This document shows, piece after piece, positions 32,942 to 45,033 of a stretch of 64,000 bases of DNA. Under the pieces are notes generated by a model that was not told the DNA's origin, did no database searches, and saw only the letters and a list, made by a program, of their open reading frames with translations. How positions within the stretch are numbered: position 1 is the first letter of the stretch; each line of letters begins with the position of its first letter. This DNA is from Daldinia sp. FL1419 (taxonomy: Eukaryota > Ascomycota > Sordariomycetes > Xylariales > Hypoxylaceae). The position numbers were made by a program, and so were the translations under genes. Location of the stretch: contig MU623401.1 in NCBI GenBank assembly GCA_025201765.1, positions 1 through 64,000 of the forward strand. The letters are read 5' to 3'.

Positions 32942-35102
32942 TCTCGTCGATGTCAAACGTGGGTCGTCGCCGGGGAAGGTATTCCATCATTCATGGACTC
33001 GGAGTCGTGGGTCGATGGAGTGAATGCCATGCTTATTATAAACAGTAGCCAAGGTAAGGCCAAGACCCTTGAGTAAATACACACATACGCTACTTAAAGC
33101 ATGTTCTACCTTCTAAAAATCCTTTCTTTACTACGCCGGTTATTGGACATGGGGCCATCTGCTAGACCCTCGATTAAGCTCGAGTTCCAGAAGCTTGGGA
33201 CTGGGTCCGAACCTGGGTTCTGGGTCGTGCCAATATGCCAGGTACCATGAAATGCCAAGTTGCAGCTGAGGACAGGCATTTTTCTACATAGTAATTGTGC
33301 GTTTGAATGGGGTACCATCGCCTCTGCTTTGGCGATGCCCTTAGAATGAACCCTATCGATTCGGGTTAAGATGCCAGTAACAGGATACGCTTTAGGTTGC
33401 TCGGCAGGGAAACTAGACTAGGGCGCCCTAGATGGGTTATTTCCCAGCCCGTTACCTGCGGTGAGTTACCAAGTAGACTACGCGAGTAACATTGAATATA
33501 GGATATCACCAGGAAGTAGGTCTCAAAATCCTGTCTAACTCATCTTGTCCAAAAACCTGTCCAAAAACATTGTTACGAACCCAAGAGTATGGTTGAGCCA
33601 AGACGAACCAACGGGCAAGACAAGATCGAGGAACAACCACCAAATCATTCCTGAGGTTCTGCTTCTGTACCCGACCACATACATGACTTCTCGCCCCTTG
33701 AACCTCTAGGCTGACCAAATGCACAAACCTCCGAAAGGAGCCATGTCGTGCATACTACCAATGCACAGCAACCTCAAAAGTTCATATCATCCGGGCCCAG
33801 AGCCATAGCAGGCGAGACTCAGGATGCGCTAGACAGTCAGGGGTGACCCGGGGAAGTAATTAGTTGCGCCGCTAGTCTGCTGGATGGCCTGATCAAGCAC
33901 AACTGACAGCTGGGGTAAGGAGATTATGCGAACATAATAGTATCGGCAAATTCTGACATTATGTGATGTGTAGCCGACACAGTTTCGTCATTATGGCAGA
34001 TGAATGTGACATGTCTCACAACCCGGGTACTGTCAACCGAGGGATTGATTATCACGATATGCTTCGGTATTAGTCCTTGTACCTATCCATGGTATGTATA
34101 GGGAATTTGGCTCGTGGTTATAGTACAGCACGTGCAATTACTCTCATGCATAATACGACTTCATTATAGATCCCATGTGGGCCTTGAAATGCACGTCGTA
34201 TGGCTAAGGCGACCTTGGTACAATACTATAGCAATACTCGGTTATACTAGTTCCAACGACAAAACGAGGAAAATCGAGACCAAAAATACCAAGGCCAGAG
34301 CGAATTCCAATCGCATAGGTAGACTGCGAACAGTCTCGAGCCAGGAATAGACAGATCAATTGCTAATTGTGTATTTCCGGATGACACAAGATACAATACC
34401 TTACCCATCCTTGTAAATCAAGCCAGCGATTATCGTGAAGAAATCATATATCGTGAAGCTCGCTTATCACATGCCCTCCTAACGCCTATGTATAACACCA
34501 GACATGGTAAAAGCGTAGCGAGCTGAGTTATACCAACACTACCTAACCTAGGTAGTTCACCTCCAAACCGCCTAGACCTTCTCTCCCGACGAACCGGCTA
34601 TCTTCCGTGCGTCTGAGCGCCCGAACACGTTGCCCCTTCGAGGATAGCGCTGTTCCTTATTACTTGTTGTTTGAGGCGATCAGCCTTGGAATTGTTACTC
34701 GCATTTAGGTCCCCAAGGCATTTCTAGGTAAATGCCTAGGTAACCGTAGGTACGTATGTGGTTAGCGATTGCGCGCGGGTATGAGGTGACGGTGCCGGAT
34801 CACCACGGGTGTCAAGGTAGTCGTGTTGGCAGTTGGCTAGGTCCGTTCCCCTAGCTTCGACTAGGTTAGTGAAGCTATCAAAAGTGTCCAAAGTCAGTAC
34901 CTAGGTAGGTAGTTACGGCAGTTCAGTCAAGTGATGACTCTACAAGCACAAGTTCACTACCTATTCATGCCAAATTATATGAGGTATAGCTTAACTCCGT
35001 TTAGTCGTTAAATCATATCATCGTTAGGTCTGCTACGGGTTTATCATACCCAGTATGTGCATACTAATATACCACGGTCCGTTGTGAATAAGTCATCTCC
35101 AC
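32942..35102. other. Intergenic, no gene recognised
   Basis: A 2.2-kb spacer between the receptor's 5' end and the dioxygenase's 3' end. Short open frames show no domain. CCTAGGTA-type words recur at 34541-34555, 34732-34745 and 34899-34912. Confidence 0.5.
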
Positions 35103-36400
35103 CTAATCAGCCTCCAGCCTCGCCACGGGAGCGTTATCGTTAACCTGTATCCCACCGCGCTTCTTCTCGTCGGAATCCCAAAACGGCAACCTCCAACCCC
35201 CCTCGTCCTGCGGCACCGACAACCACAACCTCAGCAGATGCCGTCGAGGCTTCCCGCTATCAGGCCCGAAGTCGCGGTACGCCGTCCGAGCGTGCAGGGT
35301 GTGCGAGTTTGCGACGAACTGGATGTCGCCGACGTCTAGAATCATGTGCAGCTTCACTCTCTCGCACGTCTCCTCGAGGACCCGCGTGGCTTCCTGCTGC
35401 GCGGGGGAAAGCGGCGGGATTATGCCCTTGTCGGAGAAGCGCGTGAGGCTGCGGACGTAGTACGGGTCCCATTTGCAGTAGACGCGCTGCTCGCGGGCGG
35501 GGTCCGCCGGGTCCGGCGTCTCGAGGTAGAACACGGAGGTCCGGATGTACGGGTCCTCGCCCTCCGAGACCTCGCCCTTGCGGTCGAAGTACCAGATCGG
35601 CTGCGTGAGCAGCTCGGCGACGTCCGGGCGCTCGGCTTGCAATATGTTCCACACGTTGTGGATCGACGCGACGTCCGACTCCCCGCCGAACTCGGCTTTG
35701 GACAGACACAGCAGCCCGACGATGTCGCAGTCGTCGGCGTGGAAGAATTGCCGCGCGTTGGTCCGGTATATCCGCACTTTGTCGATCTGCGTGCTGTCCT
35801 CCCCGAGGTCCTTTACGTGTCCGAGGATGTGCCCGTGGCCGTTCTGCGATACGGGGTATCCGATGTACACGCCGAGGCCCATGTACGCGACGGCGGACTT
35901 GGGGATGCCCCATTCGTTGACCGGGAAGCCTTTGTACAGGATGAAGCCTTTTCCGTTGAGGAGTTCCCGGCGCATTGTCTCCAGCGCGGGCTCTAAGCCC
36001 GGGAGTCGGAAGTTCGCTTTGGAGATCCCGGTTAGTGGTAGACCTAGCTCGATGAAGCTGTCTGCCGCCTTGGAGATTTCACCCAGCTCCTCCTCGGAGA
36101 ATTGGTGAACCCATCTCTCGGGGTTGCTGGCGTAGTCTTCTGCCTTCCATTCCGTAGGTCCCTCGATGCGCTTGGGGAACGCGCTGTAAGGGTAGAGCTT
36201 ATCATACAGCGGCGGATGTTGACCTATATTATGGCAATGAGCAACTTGATATATACCTATATATATATTTTATAATTCATATAGAACTCACCTGTAGTCT
36301 TTAATCCATCGGGAAAGATTGAGCGATCAACTTGTTTAGCCTTGGCCTTTAAGCCCTGGATGACATCAACAGGTGTCTCGACATCTACGGCGGGAGCCAT
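35103..36400 (-). CDS. TauD/TfdA-like Fe(II)/2-oxoglutarate dioxygenase
   Basis: Probable non-haem iron dioxygenase that couples 2-oxoglutarate decarboxylation to substrate hydroxylation; substrate unknown. Two exons (36400-36292, 36223-35103) give 409 residues. The iron-binding HxD is seen in ARQFFHADDCDIVGLLCLS, the distal histidine in FVANSHTLHARTAYRDF, and the 2-oxoglutarate-binding arginine in the RRHLLRLWLS segment. The N-terminal part (ENPERWVHQFSEEELGEI-like region) matches the usual fungal form of this family, where the jelly roll begins after about 130 residues. The intron is 68 bp, with donor GTGAGT and acceptor ATAG. Coding sequence is GC-rich relative to its flanks. No neighbouring gene suggests its substrate. 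Confidence 0.88.
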
Positions 36401-37700
36401 GACTACCAGGTAGCTGTTCCTTGGTCTATCCCGATATGTCAGGGTGTCTAGGGTGCTTTTGTTGGAGGATGGTGTGTAGGAAGGATGCCGGATTAAGAGA
36501 TAGGGTATAAATTCACTCGACGGGTGGTTAAATAGCTACCTCGGTGTAATACCGTCGCCCCTTTATTTATCTGCAAGATAGCCGAATAATGGCATCATGT
36601 ACCTATTTTCCTCTTTCCCGTATCTTAAACACGCAGGGGGGGATCAAGATTAGGTTAAAGATTACTAGAGGCATTGTAACCTTTTTTTTTCCTTTCTCCC
36701 TATCTTTTCCCCTCTACGGCCTACCTATCGCGGGGCTTCGATCACGCAATACCTAGCACGCAATCCTAGGCCAGGTTGCACCATTATGTATCATTCGTAT
36801 GCATTTACTACACGCGAGATACAGAAGCGATTGGCCAATTGCTTCTGCTTTCGTGCATCTATCCCGAAGCTTGAGCAGCAAAGTCTCCGTCTACGTATTT
36901 GTTGTCGGTCTTGGCATCATCATGTCGACGGTGATTTGGATTTCTCGGGGCGATCCGAGTTTCAAAACCAGCCATCTCATTGCTGCTTCGAATTATCAGA
37001 GTATTATATGGCTCGATTGTTTGTAAAAGTCATTTTAAATATTGGACTCATCTAGCACGTCATTGCGGGCCATTATAGCAGAAACGCATTAACAGGAGAA
37101 TATCACGATGAGGTCCGACGACATCGGAGATGAGGGGATAATCAATCGGCAAGGTGCTCCTTTTGATGCAAGGGGCTCATAACTCATACCGGGCTCACTT
37201 GGTTGCATAACTTCTAGCTTCATAGGGTAAAGCGTTTCCCCAGACATCCCACGATAGTCTCACATGTCGGAATCAGTCCGGGGTCGTATCTGTTTATAGA
37301 TAGGTACCTATGTATAATAAAGTGACAACTTCAACAACACGAAGCCGATTTGTTTCTCGAAGTCTACCATTCTTGTTAACTTCACACAGAAAACAGACAT
37401 TCAATAGCTCAACGGATATATAGTAAGTCTACCAGTAATTCTACTATACAACATATCGCCAAGAGATAAGACAAGTTGAAAGGAAGAGTATTGTTATTAA
37501 ATATGAGCTGCGAGCTCGTTACCCAAGACGGCCCCGTAGGGACAAAGGACTGTACAAGAGCAACTGTGGTATTATCTATGCATTTCGCGTAGTTAAGGGA
37601 GTATCTTCATCTTTCTCGTCAAGCATCAACGTCGAAATTCATATGCCAGTATGGAATCCACCTCATACTCCTTTCTGTCTTTCCCACTTTACCCCCATCT
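36401..37700. other. Intergenic, no gene recognised
   Basis: Promoter region of the dioxygenase and 3' flank of the membrane protein gene. Short overlapping open frames near 36786-37055 show no conserved content. Confidence 0.5.
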
Positions 37701-38753
37701 CTAATGTTTCTTGTGCAAATAACTCGACACCGGACTCGGCTGGAACTCCGGGCGTTCGGGCGCCGGCCCATCCGACCGCAGCTCTTGCATAGGCGTTTCG
37801 GTTTCGGCTTCGGCTTCAGCCTCAGCTTCTCCTTGTGCCGGCTCTTCCTCACTTAACAACCGACTCTTCCCTTCGTCCTCGATTTCCGGCTCCGGTGGCG
37901 CACACTTAATTTCGCCGCGCAGGATCTCGACGACGGTGGCTAGGGGCAAGAGTAACATGCCTACGGAAAGCAGTTGTCCGAAGCTCCACACTCGCTCGCC
38001 GTCGTCGCTTAGGGGGATGGGCGTCTTGTGCGAGAATGCATCGGCGAGGTAGGCTACGCGCACAGTTGCGCCGACTGCGAATGCCGCCATGAGGATCACG
38101 CCGACGGACTGGACGACGGGGTAAAAACGTCTCGCGCGCGCATGCAGGTACCATACCGCTAGCACGAAGATAACTACGTTCCCTAGGATCACAACTCCGG
38201 TGCCTATGTACGAGACCGCCGCATTACTCGCCGGCGGCCCGTTCTGCGTCTCGGGCCGCCACGCGCATTCGATGGGGAACGTGGCGTCGCTTATCCCGCG
38301 CTGGACAGCTCGTAGTATGAACACGCCGTATATGCACGAGAGGACCAAGTTAACCAGCATCATCAACTCCCTCATCCACCGAAGTACCCAGTCCCGTCTG
38401 AAGTCCCTCGCGAGCGCCAGTAACGTCGCGTTATGCACGGCCATAGACAGCAGCGAAAGCATCCACACGATGAAGAAGTGGTACGGGATAAGCGAGTCTC
38501 GTTTCGCGAGGCCGACGGACTGGATCCCGATGCCGGTGAGGATCTGCTGGTCGGAGTACGAGTTGAGCAGCTTACGCCGGAGAATCGAGGGTCTGAGAGG
38601 GGATTTGGTTCTGCTGGTGCGAAGCTCCTGGAAGACTAGCGACGCGCTGATGAGTAGCGATATACCAGCCGTGATTATAAAGGACAAGAGGACCCCGATG
38701 CCCGCGACGCCGGGGTCGCTAGGCACGGAGGCGGGTGGGTTGGTGCAGTCCAT
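37701..38753 (-). CDS. Fungal multi-pass membrane protein, unknown function
   Basis: Single-exon gene, 350 residues, starting at the ATG that opens MDCTNPPASVPSDPGVAGIG; upstream in-frame codons lack an ATG. I see about six to seven hydrophobic segments: GIGVLLSFIITAGISLLIS, YHFFIVWMLSLLSMAVH, ELMMLVNLVLSCIYGVFIL, NAAVSYIGTGVVILGNVVIF, VQSVGVILMAAFAVGATVRV, and GQLLSVGMLLLPLATVVEIL. The C-terminal tail is acidic and low-complexity (EAEAEAEAETET) and ends basic. The opening (three-Pro stretch, then DPxVxGIGV before the first membrane segment) recurs in fungal integral membrane proteins without named function. It could be a sensor or transporter-like protein; nothing here decides it. Confidence 0.8.
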   Translation of the reverse strand: MDCTNPPASVPSDPGVAGIGVLLSFIITAGISLLISASLVFQELRTSRTKSPLRPSILRRKLLNSYSDQQILTGIGIQSVGLAKRDSLIPYHFFIVWMLSLLSMAVHNATLLALARDFRRDWVLRWMRELMMLVNLVLSCIYGVFILRAVQRGISDATFPIECAWRPETQNGPPASNAAVSYIGTGVVILGNVVIFVLAVWYLHARARRFYPVVQSVGVILMAAFAVGATVRVAYLADAFSHKTPIPLSDDGERVWSFGQLLSVGMLLLPLATVVEILRGEIKCAPPEPEIEDEGKSRLLSEEEPAQGEAEAEAEAETETPMQELRSDGPAPERPEFQPSPVSSYLHKKH

Positions 38754-40191
38754 CGTGGATGGGTACGGGATGGACCACTGGTTCTTTATCAAGTCGTAGA
38801 ATCGACAACGTCGTCAATGTCGTCAATATCGTGGGAAGTAAAAGTAGTACGACGGAAGTCTTCTAAATACCACCCTCGCAACAGTAAAATTCGGCGGGCA
38901 ACGGTAAATATATCAACCTCGCAACGCCAAACAACAAACACCGTTTCACTAAACCCACCGATAAAGCAAATAAATCAACTTCTCTGTCTACGTCTACCAG
39001 GCTACCTACCTACCTACCTAATAAATCATAAATCCAAAAAATACAATTGTCCTGGAATGCCCCGTCTGCCCTTTGTAGGCACGTGAAAGCCCTCCAATGA
39101 CCTCCGTCTAGAATGTGCCCTGCCCTGCCCTCCCTCCATTGTCTCACTCACAAAACATACACAACATACACAACATACACAATGACGTCGGACCCCAAGA
39201 TCCCTTAAATAAGCGCCCCCCCCGGGTGAAACGTCGCATAGATCACTCGGACCCCTGCTGCCGGTGGCTGCGGTACACGATCTACTGGACAAGAATCACT
39301 CCAAAGGCCCGTCGAGCAAATGCTTCAGTGCGGCTGTGCTTTTCCCAGGCTGCGATTTCCCGGCGACGCGATTCGACGCGAGTAAATTAATTGGTTGCAT
39401 GGATGGTATACAAACGGACACAAATGCGGCCGTGTACATGCAAGCAAGTGTCTTTACCGAAACAACTGCCTGCCTTTATGTTATTTAATGTTCTGACCTG
39501 TCATCACTTTACCTTGGCCGTACTGGGTGACACAACCGCCGAGCTGAGTTCTTGGTATTACACAACACACGCATTTCAAACAATCACAAGGCTCTCGTCT
39601 CACACACAGCCGCTGATAGGCGTACGCAGGAAGAAAGAGAAAGAAAATTGGAGAGCAAGTCATAGATTCAACACTTCGAGTTGAATCAATCAGTCCCATG
39701 ATCGTCAAAACTATAACTACCTCCTAGGAAAAAGTATCCGCGAGCCCGCGAGTCTAGAAAACATCTAACCTAGCAAAGAGTCGTAGCTAAGGCCCATGGT
39801 CATCAGTTTATCCGCCGCATCTGTCTGTCCTCCCTCGTGATAGAGGAGGACGCCCTTTTTTCGTCTTTACTGCGAAGAAGAGGAAAAAAAAAAAACACAA
39901 AAGGGATGGTTCGCGTTGGGATATCAACGAAAATAAAATGCTAAGGGCAAAGCGATTGCAGCCTCCAACTCCATTCCAACTCCAACGCCTTCGCGACGCT
40001 GACATCTCCCGTTGAAGCAACAGGGCCGTTGCCCTTAAGCCGCCGTCCACGTTAATCCCTTTTAGAGAGCTTACCCCTCGTAGAGCGGTTTGTAAAAAGT
40101 GTAAATAAATACTCTAATGCACCCTTCTTTTTTTCACTTTGTTAGACTTTTATGAATTCGTAATGTCATTTGCCTGCCAATGAATGTAGTA
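38754..40191. other. Intergenic between membrane-protein gene and HSF1
   Basis: No gene recognised. Simple repeats: (TACC)n at 39003-39020 and a CATACACAA-type repeat at 39155-39182. Probably holds the long HSF1 3' UTR and the promoter of the membrane-protein gene. Confidence 0.5.
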
Positions 40192-42493
40192 CTATGCCTT
40201 CCTCTGTCTTTTGGTAGCTCGCCCGGGGCTATCGTCTAGATCGTTCCGCAAGATCTCCTCAGTGCTGCCTGGGCTTGGCGACTTATGACTTGGTGTGTTT
40301 GTCTCCACAATCCGTCCCGTGCTCAGTCCATCCGTCGTAGCAAACTCCCCACCGTCAGTATTCCAGTCGAAGTTCGTACTATCGTTGAAAGCTGTAGTGT
40401 CAAAATTAAAGTCGGTCCCAGATGCGTCGGCAGTATACGCATTTGGGTCTAGATACTGGTTCAGGTCGATATTGTCATCAAAGTAGGCACTCGAATCGTC
40501 TAAGCCGGGTATTCTGCCAGACGGGCTTAGGGGACCCAGTAAATGATTGAGATCCTCTAGCTTCTGGGCCTGTTCACTTTGCAAGCGTTGAAGCTGTTCG
40601 AGCTCCTCCTCCGTCTGCGATATCTGTTGGATCGAGGGCGGAGGGATTGATGATAAGATGGGGGATAGTGAATTGCGTCCGTTTATAGCTGGCGCGCTTC
40701 CGACCGGCGGAATTCCTACCATGGGTGGACTTGTGGCTGTCGGGACAGGAGGCGAACCGACTGGGGAGAGAGGAGCAGCGGCACCGCTATGATGGCCGCT
40801 ATGATGACCACCAGACATGATAGTTAACATGCGATTCCGCTGGTCGTTGGTCAGAGTTGCCGATGTATTGGCGGCGACGTTAGGTAAGTCGACGGAAATA
40901 TTTCCAGCATTCGTATTCGCATCTTGGATGATCTTCATCATTCCCTCTTGAGGATTTGACTCAAGTTCTTGTTTGAGGTAAGCAGGGGTCGACGCCTCTG
41001 TCGGGGTATCGAAGACTTCCGTGACATGCCCCATCTGTGGTTGCGGCTGGTGGTTTGGATAGCTAGAGAAAGGTGTAGGAGTACCGGCGGTGGTAGGTGT
41101 CGTCACTGGGGGGCTTTTGATGCCTTGACCCTGAGGGATAGGAGGCAAAAGGCGATGCTGTCTTTTAGGCGTGCCGACCGGCGTCGAGTTCCTGGGCACC
41201 TGCTGTTGCACCCAGTCCCCTAGATCGACCACGCTACCTTGACCTTGCTGTGGTGGCATTTGGACGTTAGGAATAATGCTGGCTAGTAGATCATTCACAT
41301 TTTGTACACCCCCTTGCTCCTCGAGCGACTTCCTAAAGACGTTCGCTAGGAAATTTAGGATGGCATTGATGGAGTTCTCATGGCGATCATGCATATTCTG
41401 GAACATAACGGCTTGCTGATAAAGCTGGTTATGCTCCTGCCGGAGCCGCTGGATGGCTTCACTGATTTGCTTCTGCCGTGTCTGCAATGCCGTCATCTGA
41501 TCTCTGACGACTGCCAACTCCTTCTTTTGGAGAGGCCCCGACTCCGGCGCTGGCAATGCTCGATTCTGGGCGCTTTGCTGAGGAAAGACGTGGCTGATGG
41601 CTTCATCGACCACGGCGCCATCCTCGTCACTTTCAACATCACCTTCCTCCCGCTTCTTGACAAGCTTTTTGGGGCCACCACTTTTTGGCTTGTTGATTAG
41701 CCAGAGTAGGTTTGGGTGGCCACGTTTGAAGTAAGGATTATAATACTCGCTTGGGCTCTTGTTCTTACGCTCGCTAGCCTTCATAGAATTATCTGAAAGT
41801 CCAACTTTCTTATGGAATCCGTACATGTTGAGTTGTCGAACAAAGGATGCGTAGTTGTTGTGCTTGAATAGCTCAGGAATTAAGGACTTGGCAAACTCAT
41901 CCTCATCGAGAACTATAAAAGAGTCACCCTTCTCCGACCATCTAATCAAATCAGTATTCTTCGATTCCTCTAAAAAGCTGTGTCAAATATTAGCGATGTA
42001 GATCCAATACCGGTTGATAGGACTCATACCTATTCAACTTTTGCACGAAAGGAGGGATCTGTTTCCGCTTCGTCTGGGCCTCCCTCTTTGCCCTCTGGGC
42101 CTTCTCCTCAAGCAACTCAATGTTATCATGCTCATCGATAGTCCCGTTAGTTTGGCTCGCAATCAGATTTTCGTCAAAGCCTGGCCATGCATCGTTTTGC
42201 TGCGGGGTAAATGCGCGATTGGTGGCGACTAGAGCATTGTTCATGCCTCGCCTCGCAAGAACAGTCGAGGAGTTAGCTTGAGGGTACTGTACCGGCGTCG
42301 AGGGCGGCATAACGCCGTAGGAGTTTACCCCATCTGTAGTGTTGTCGACGAATGTTCCTGGGCTATTCCCATTCCACCTCAACAACTCTGATGTACTATA
42401 CGGTTGCGCCATTGGGTGCTGTATCGGTATACTACCAGGTGCTGGTCTTTTTCGAGGGTTCGGTGATGACATGGGGTGGTAGTAGCTGTACAT
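40192..42493 (-). CDS. HSF1: Heat shock transcription factor Hsf1
   Basis: Trimeric activator that binds heat shock elements (inverted GAA/TTC repeats) and drives chaperone genes. Two exons (42493-42030, 41977-40192) joined over a 52-bp intron give 749 residues. The intron falls inside the DNA-binding domain, between QIPPFVQKLN and SFLEESKNTDLIRW. The domain continues with ELFKHNNYASFVRQLNMYGF and HPNLLWLINK. The trimerisation coiled coil follows (MTALQTRQKQISEAIQRLRQ, then NSINAILNFLANVF). The C-terminal part is disordered, Pro/Gln-rich, with acidic/aromatic activation-type patches (DDSSAYFDDNIDLNQYLD). A second ATG at 42472 gives MSSPNPRKRPAPGS, the more usual fungal opening, and may be the true start. 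Confidence 0.94.
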
Positions 42494-45033
42494 GAACCAC
42501 GACCGAAGGAGGCGGTTCTAAGAGGGCAGGTAAATGTAGCCGCCGGTCTGCTTCACCAAGAAACGATTATCAGTACTGTACACTCCGTAGACGAATGGCC
42601 CGTAGTATTATATGTCGTTAATTCTAGTGGGATTGGAATATTATTATGGCGGGGGGTGTCGACGTGGGCCAAAGTTGGGTGTCAAAGAGGGGAAATCGTT
42701 AAGAGCGGGGAGCTGGAAGAGAACGAGATTGGGAGATTGGAAGATTGGGAAAGCTGTGGCAAGACCGTGGATGAAGCCGCAAGGCTATCGAGAGAAGGGT
42801 GGGCGGAGGCGGTAGGCGGTCGGTTCAGGCGACTACCTAAGCTAGGCGCGCACGTTTATTTTTCTGCCGAATGCTTGTCGTCGCGCAAGGCTATGATATC
42901 TCTTTCGGTGAGAAGGAACGCGATAGTTAGGTATGGATCAAGGCGACCAATCAGACGGGTCAAGATTATGCGCGCAGATTTTCAGGTTTCGTTGTAGGTT
43001 GCAAAGGTTGCAAAGGTTGCAAAGATTTCAGATGTCGGATTTCGTAGGGAATGTTCAGGTTCTGGCAGATTTCAATCCCGATGGAGCAAAACGGTGGGTT
43101 CCAGGCTGTCCTGCGCATTCATAGCTCTGCCTATATATTGGCCAGAGCTTCATAAAGAGCTTAGAGAGATAACTGAAGGAATTGAGACAGCACTAGAAGC
43201 TGTAAAGAGTCTTCAAGACCCCCGATTAAGTTGTCTCTAATAAGTCGCGACACAGATTAAGTGAATAACCTGAGAGGTGAGTGTCAGTCAAGGGTAGAAA
43301 CAAGGGTAAAAATTGGTAAAGCCCGTTGTTCTCGAAGTCGCAAAACCACGGTTCGATGTCCCAGATTGTCTAGGATCGATTAAATATATCGCCGGTGTGT
43401 ATCTAACCTAGCATTTCTGGAAAACATAAAATCGTAATTTTCAAAGGTGGCGCAGCTGGTTGAAGCAGACGTTGAAGGGCACAAGAAAATATAAAAAATA
43501 AAACAAAAAATAACAACCATCAAAGAGATATGTATGCGTTGTATGTATTGTGTGTATATGTGAAGCGCCAGCGTATATTCGGCCTTGGGTCCAGTGTTGA
43601 TCCAGGACTGGGGACGGGAATGTAAATGGGAATGCAAATGGGAATGTAAGCTTTTGATGGGATTTTGGATTTTTCAGAATTGAACCGGCCTTCCGGCTCA
43701 CACGCCGTACCTAGTAACACCCCCCCAAGACAACAAGAATTCGTTCTTTCTGTGTCTTGGCTTAGTTTTTCCCACTCCTTCCCACTGTGCGTACTGGGCA
43801 CCGAACCGAACCGAGAATTAAGGAAGCGACCTCCCTGAAGTTAAAAGGTAAAGCCGTACCGGGGAAACAATCGGAAGAAGTTTCAATTACCTATGACAAC
43901 TGACGTCGATATCCATTGTAAGATGTATTAGATATATGTTATGTATCACATGAACAATAGGTAATGTATTGTATATATTTATGAAATTCGCATCTAGATA
44001 TAGCGTCAGCTTACATAGCACACCAGATAACGCGACGACTTGCGCTAGAATACCATGCCTTTTTACTATGTACAGCTTCGCTAGCAGGCTAGGTAAATTT
44101 TTGGATGGTTGCGTTGTTGTCTATCGCCTGCACCTTACGGCGGAGTGACCTTAACAGAATTAACACGGTTCACTAGTATGTACACGGTTAGTAAGTCGAC
44201 GGCACATGCGTCAAAAACCCTGCAACTAAGTACCTTGGTACAAAGCACGGCCCATATATATACCGCATGGTGCATATCTATAACCGTCCAACCAATCGGC
44301 AGCCATAGTGATAAGATATTCTTATATGCGATTCCCTCCGTCATTCTCACAATCGGATGATTATCTCGTCATGAATTGTCTAAATTGTATACTTATCCAA
44401 AGGATTCATCTTATTGGCCTCTAAGGCCCTCGGCTCTCTATACTATCGCGATGCCTATTGTCTTACGATCTTGCAGTTCGCTGATGCTGGGTATGGATTA
44501 GACTGCGGAGAAATGCATACAAGGATACCGCACCTATGGTACGGAGTATTGTGAGCGAAACCACACCCAAAGCTGTCAAAGCTTGTGGAGTTATTAATAA
44601 AAGCCATGTCCCAAATATCCTGGACACCTACAGGTCCGGACCATCCTCTCCAGTCGATGCGACGCTAAGCCAAAGTGCTGGAGACTTATAAGATGCAGCC
44701 TAACCAATCACCGCTCTCCAAATGCACCACAGCTCTCCCCGTAGTCTACCCGAGTAGGAGCAAATTCCGATTCTCACCAGTATGCACGATTGTATCGCAA
44801 TATCAAAGCAGCTTAGCAAAAGCATAGGTCTTCGCAATTTTTTTACGTGTGTTTGCAAGACCCACGTAGCTTGTCAAAATGCAAGCCTCCTTTTTTTTTC
44901 CTGACAACTAAGGAGAAAATACCCATGTTCGGCCTCAACCTCGGAATCTAATAGAACTTTCTATAATCAAGGGGTATCAATGCTTATTTCGAGCTTCAAA
45001 ATATACGGAAATTTTTTCCCTACGATGGACGCG
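42494..45033. other. HSF1 promoter region and CWC27 3' flank
   Basis: A 2.5-kb spacer with no supported gene. The plus-strand open frame 42476-42997 has no recognisable content. A 9-bp tandem repeat GGTTGCAAA (three copies) lies at 42997-43024. A two-unit heat-shock-element-like word (GAAGTTTC) occurs near 43877, too short to call. Confidence 0.5.

Noticed and set aside
42476..42997. 173-codon plus-strand open frame overlapping the HSF1 5' end
   Set aside because: Antisense to the HSF1 start and promoter, no domain, no splice or start support.
43350..43364. T-loop-like word GGTTCGATGTCCC
   Set aside because: One base too long for a B box and no cloverleaf around it.
43446..43485. tRNA-like start GGTGGCGCAGCTGGTTGAAG
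   Set aside because: No matching acceptor, anticodon or T arm follows.
43870..43885. Heat shock element in the HSF1 upstream region
   Set aside because: Only a two-unit match (GAAGTTTC), expected by chance in 2.5 kb.
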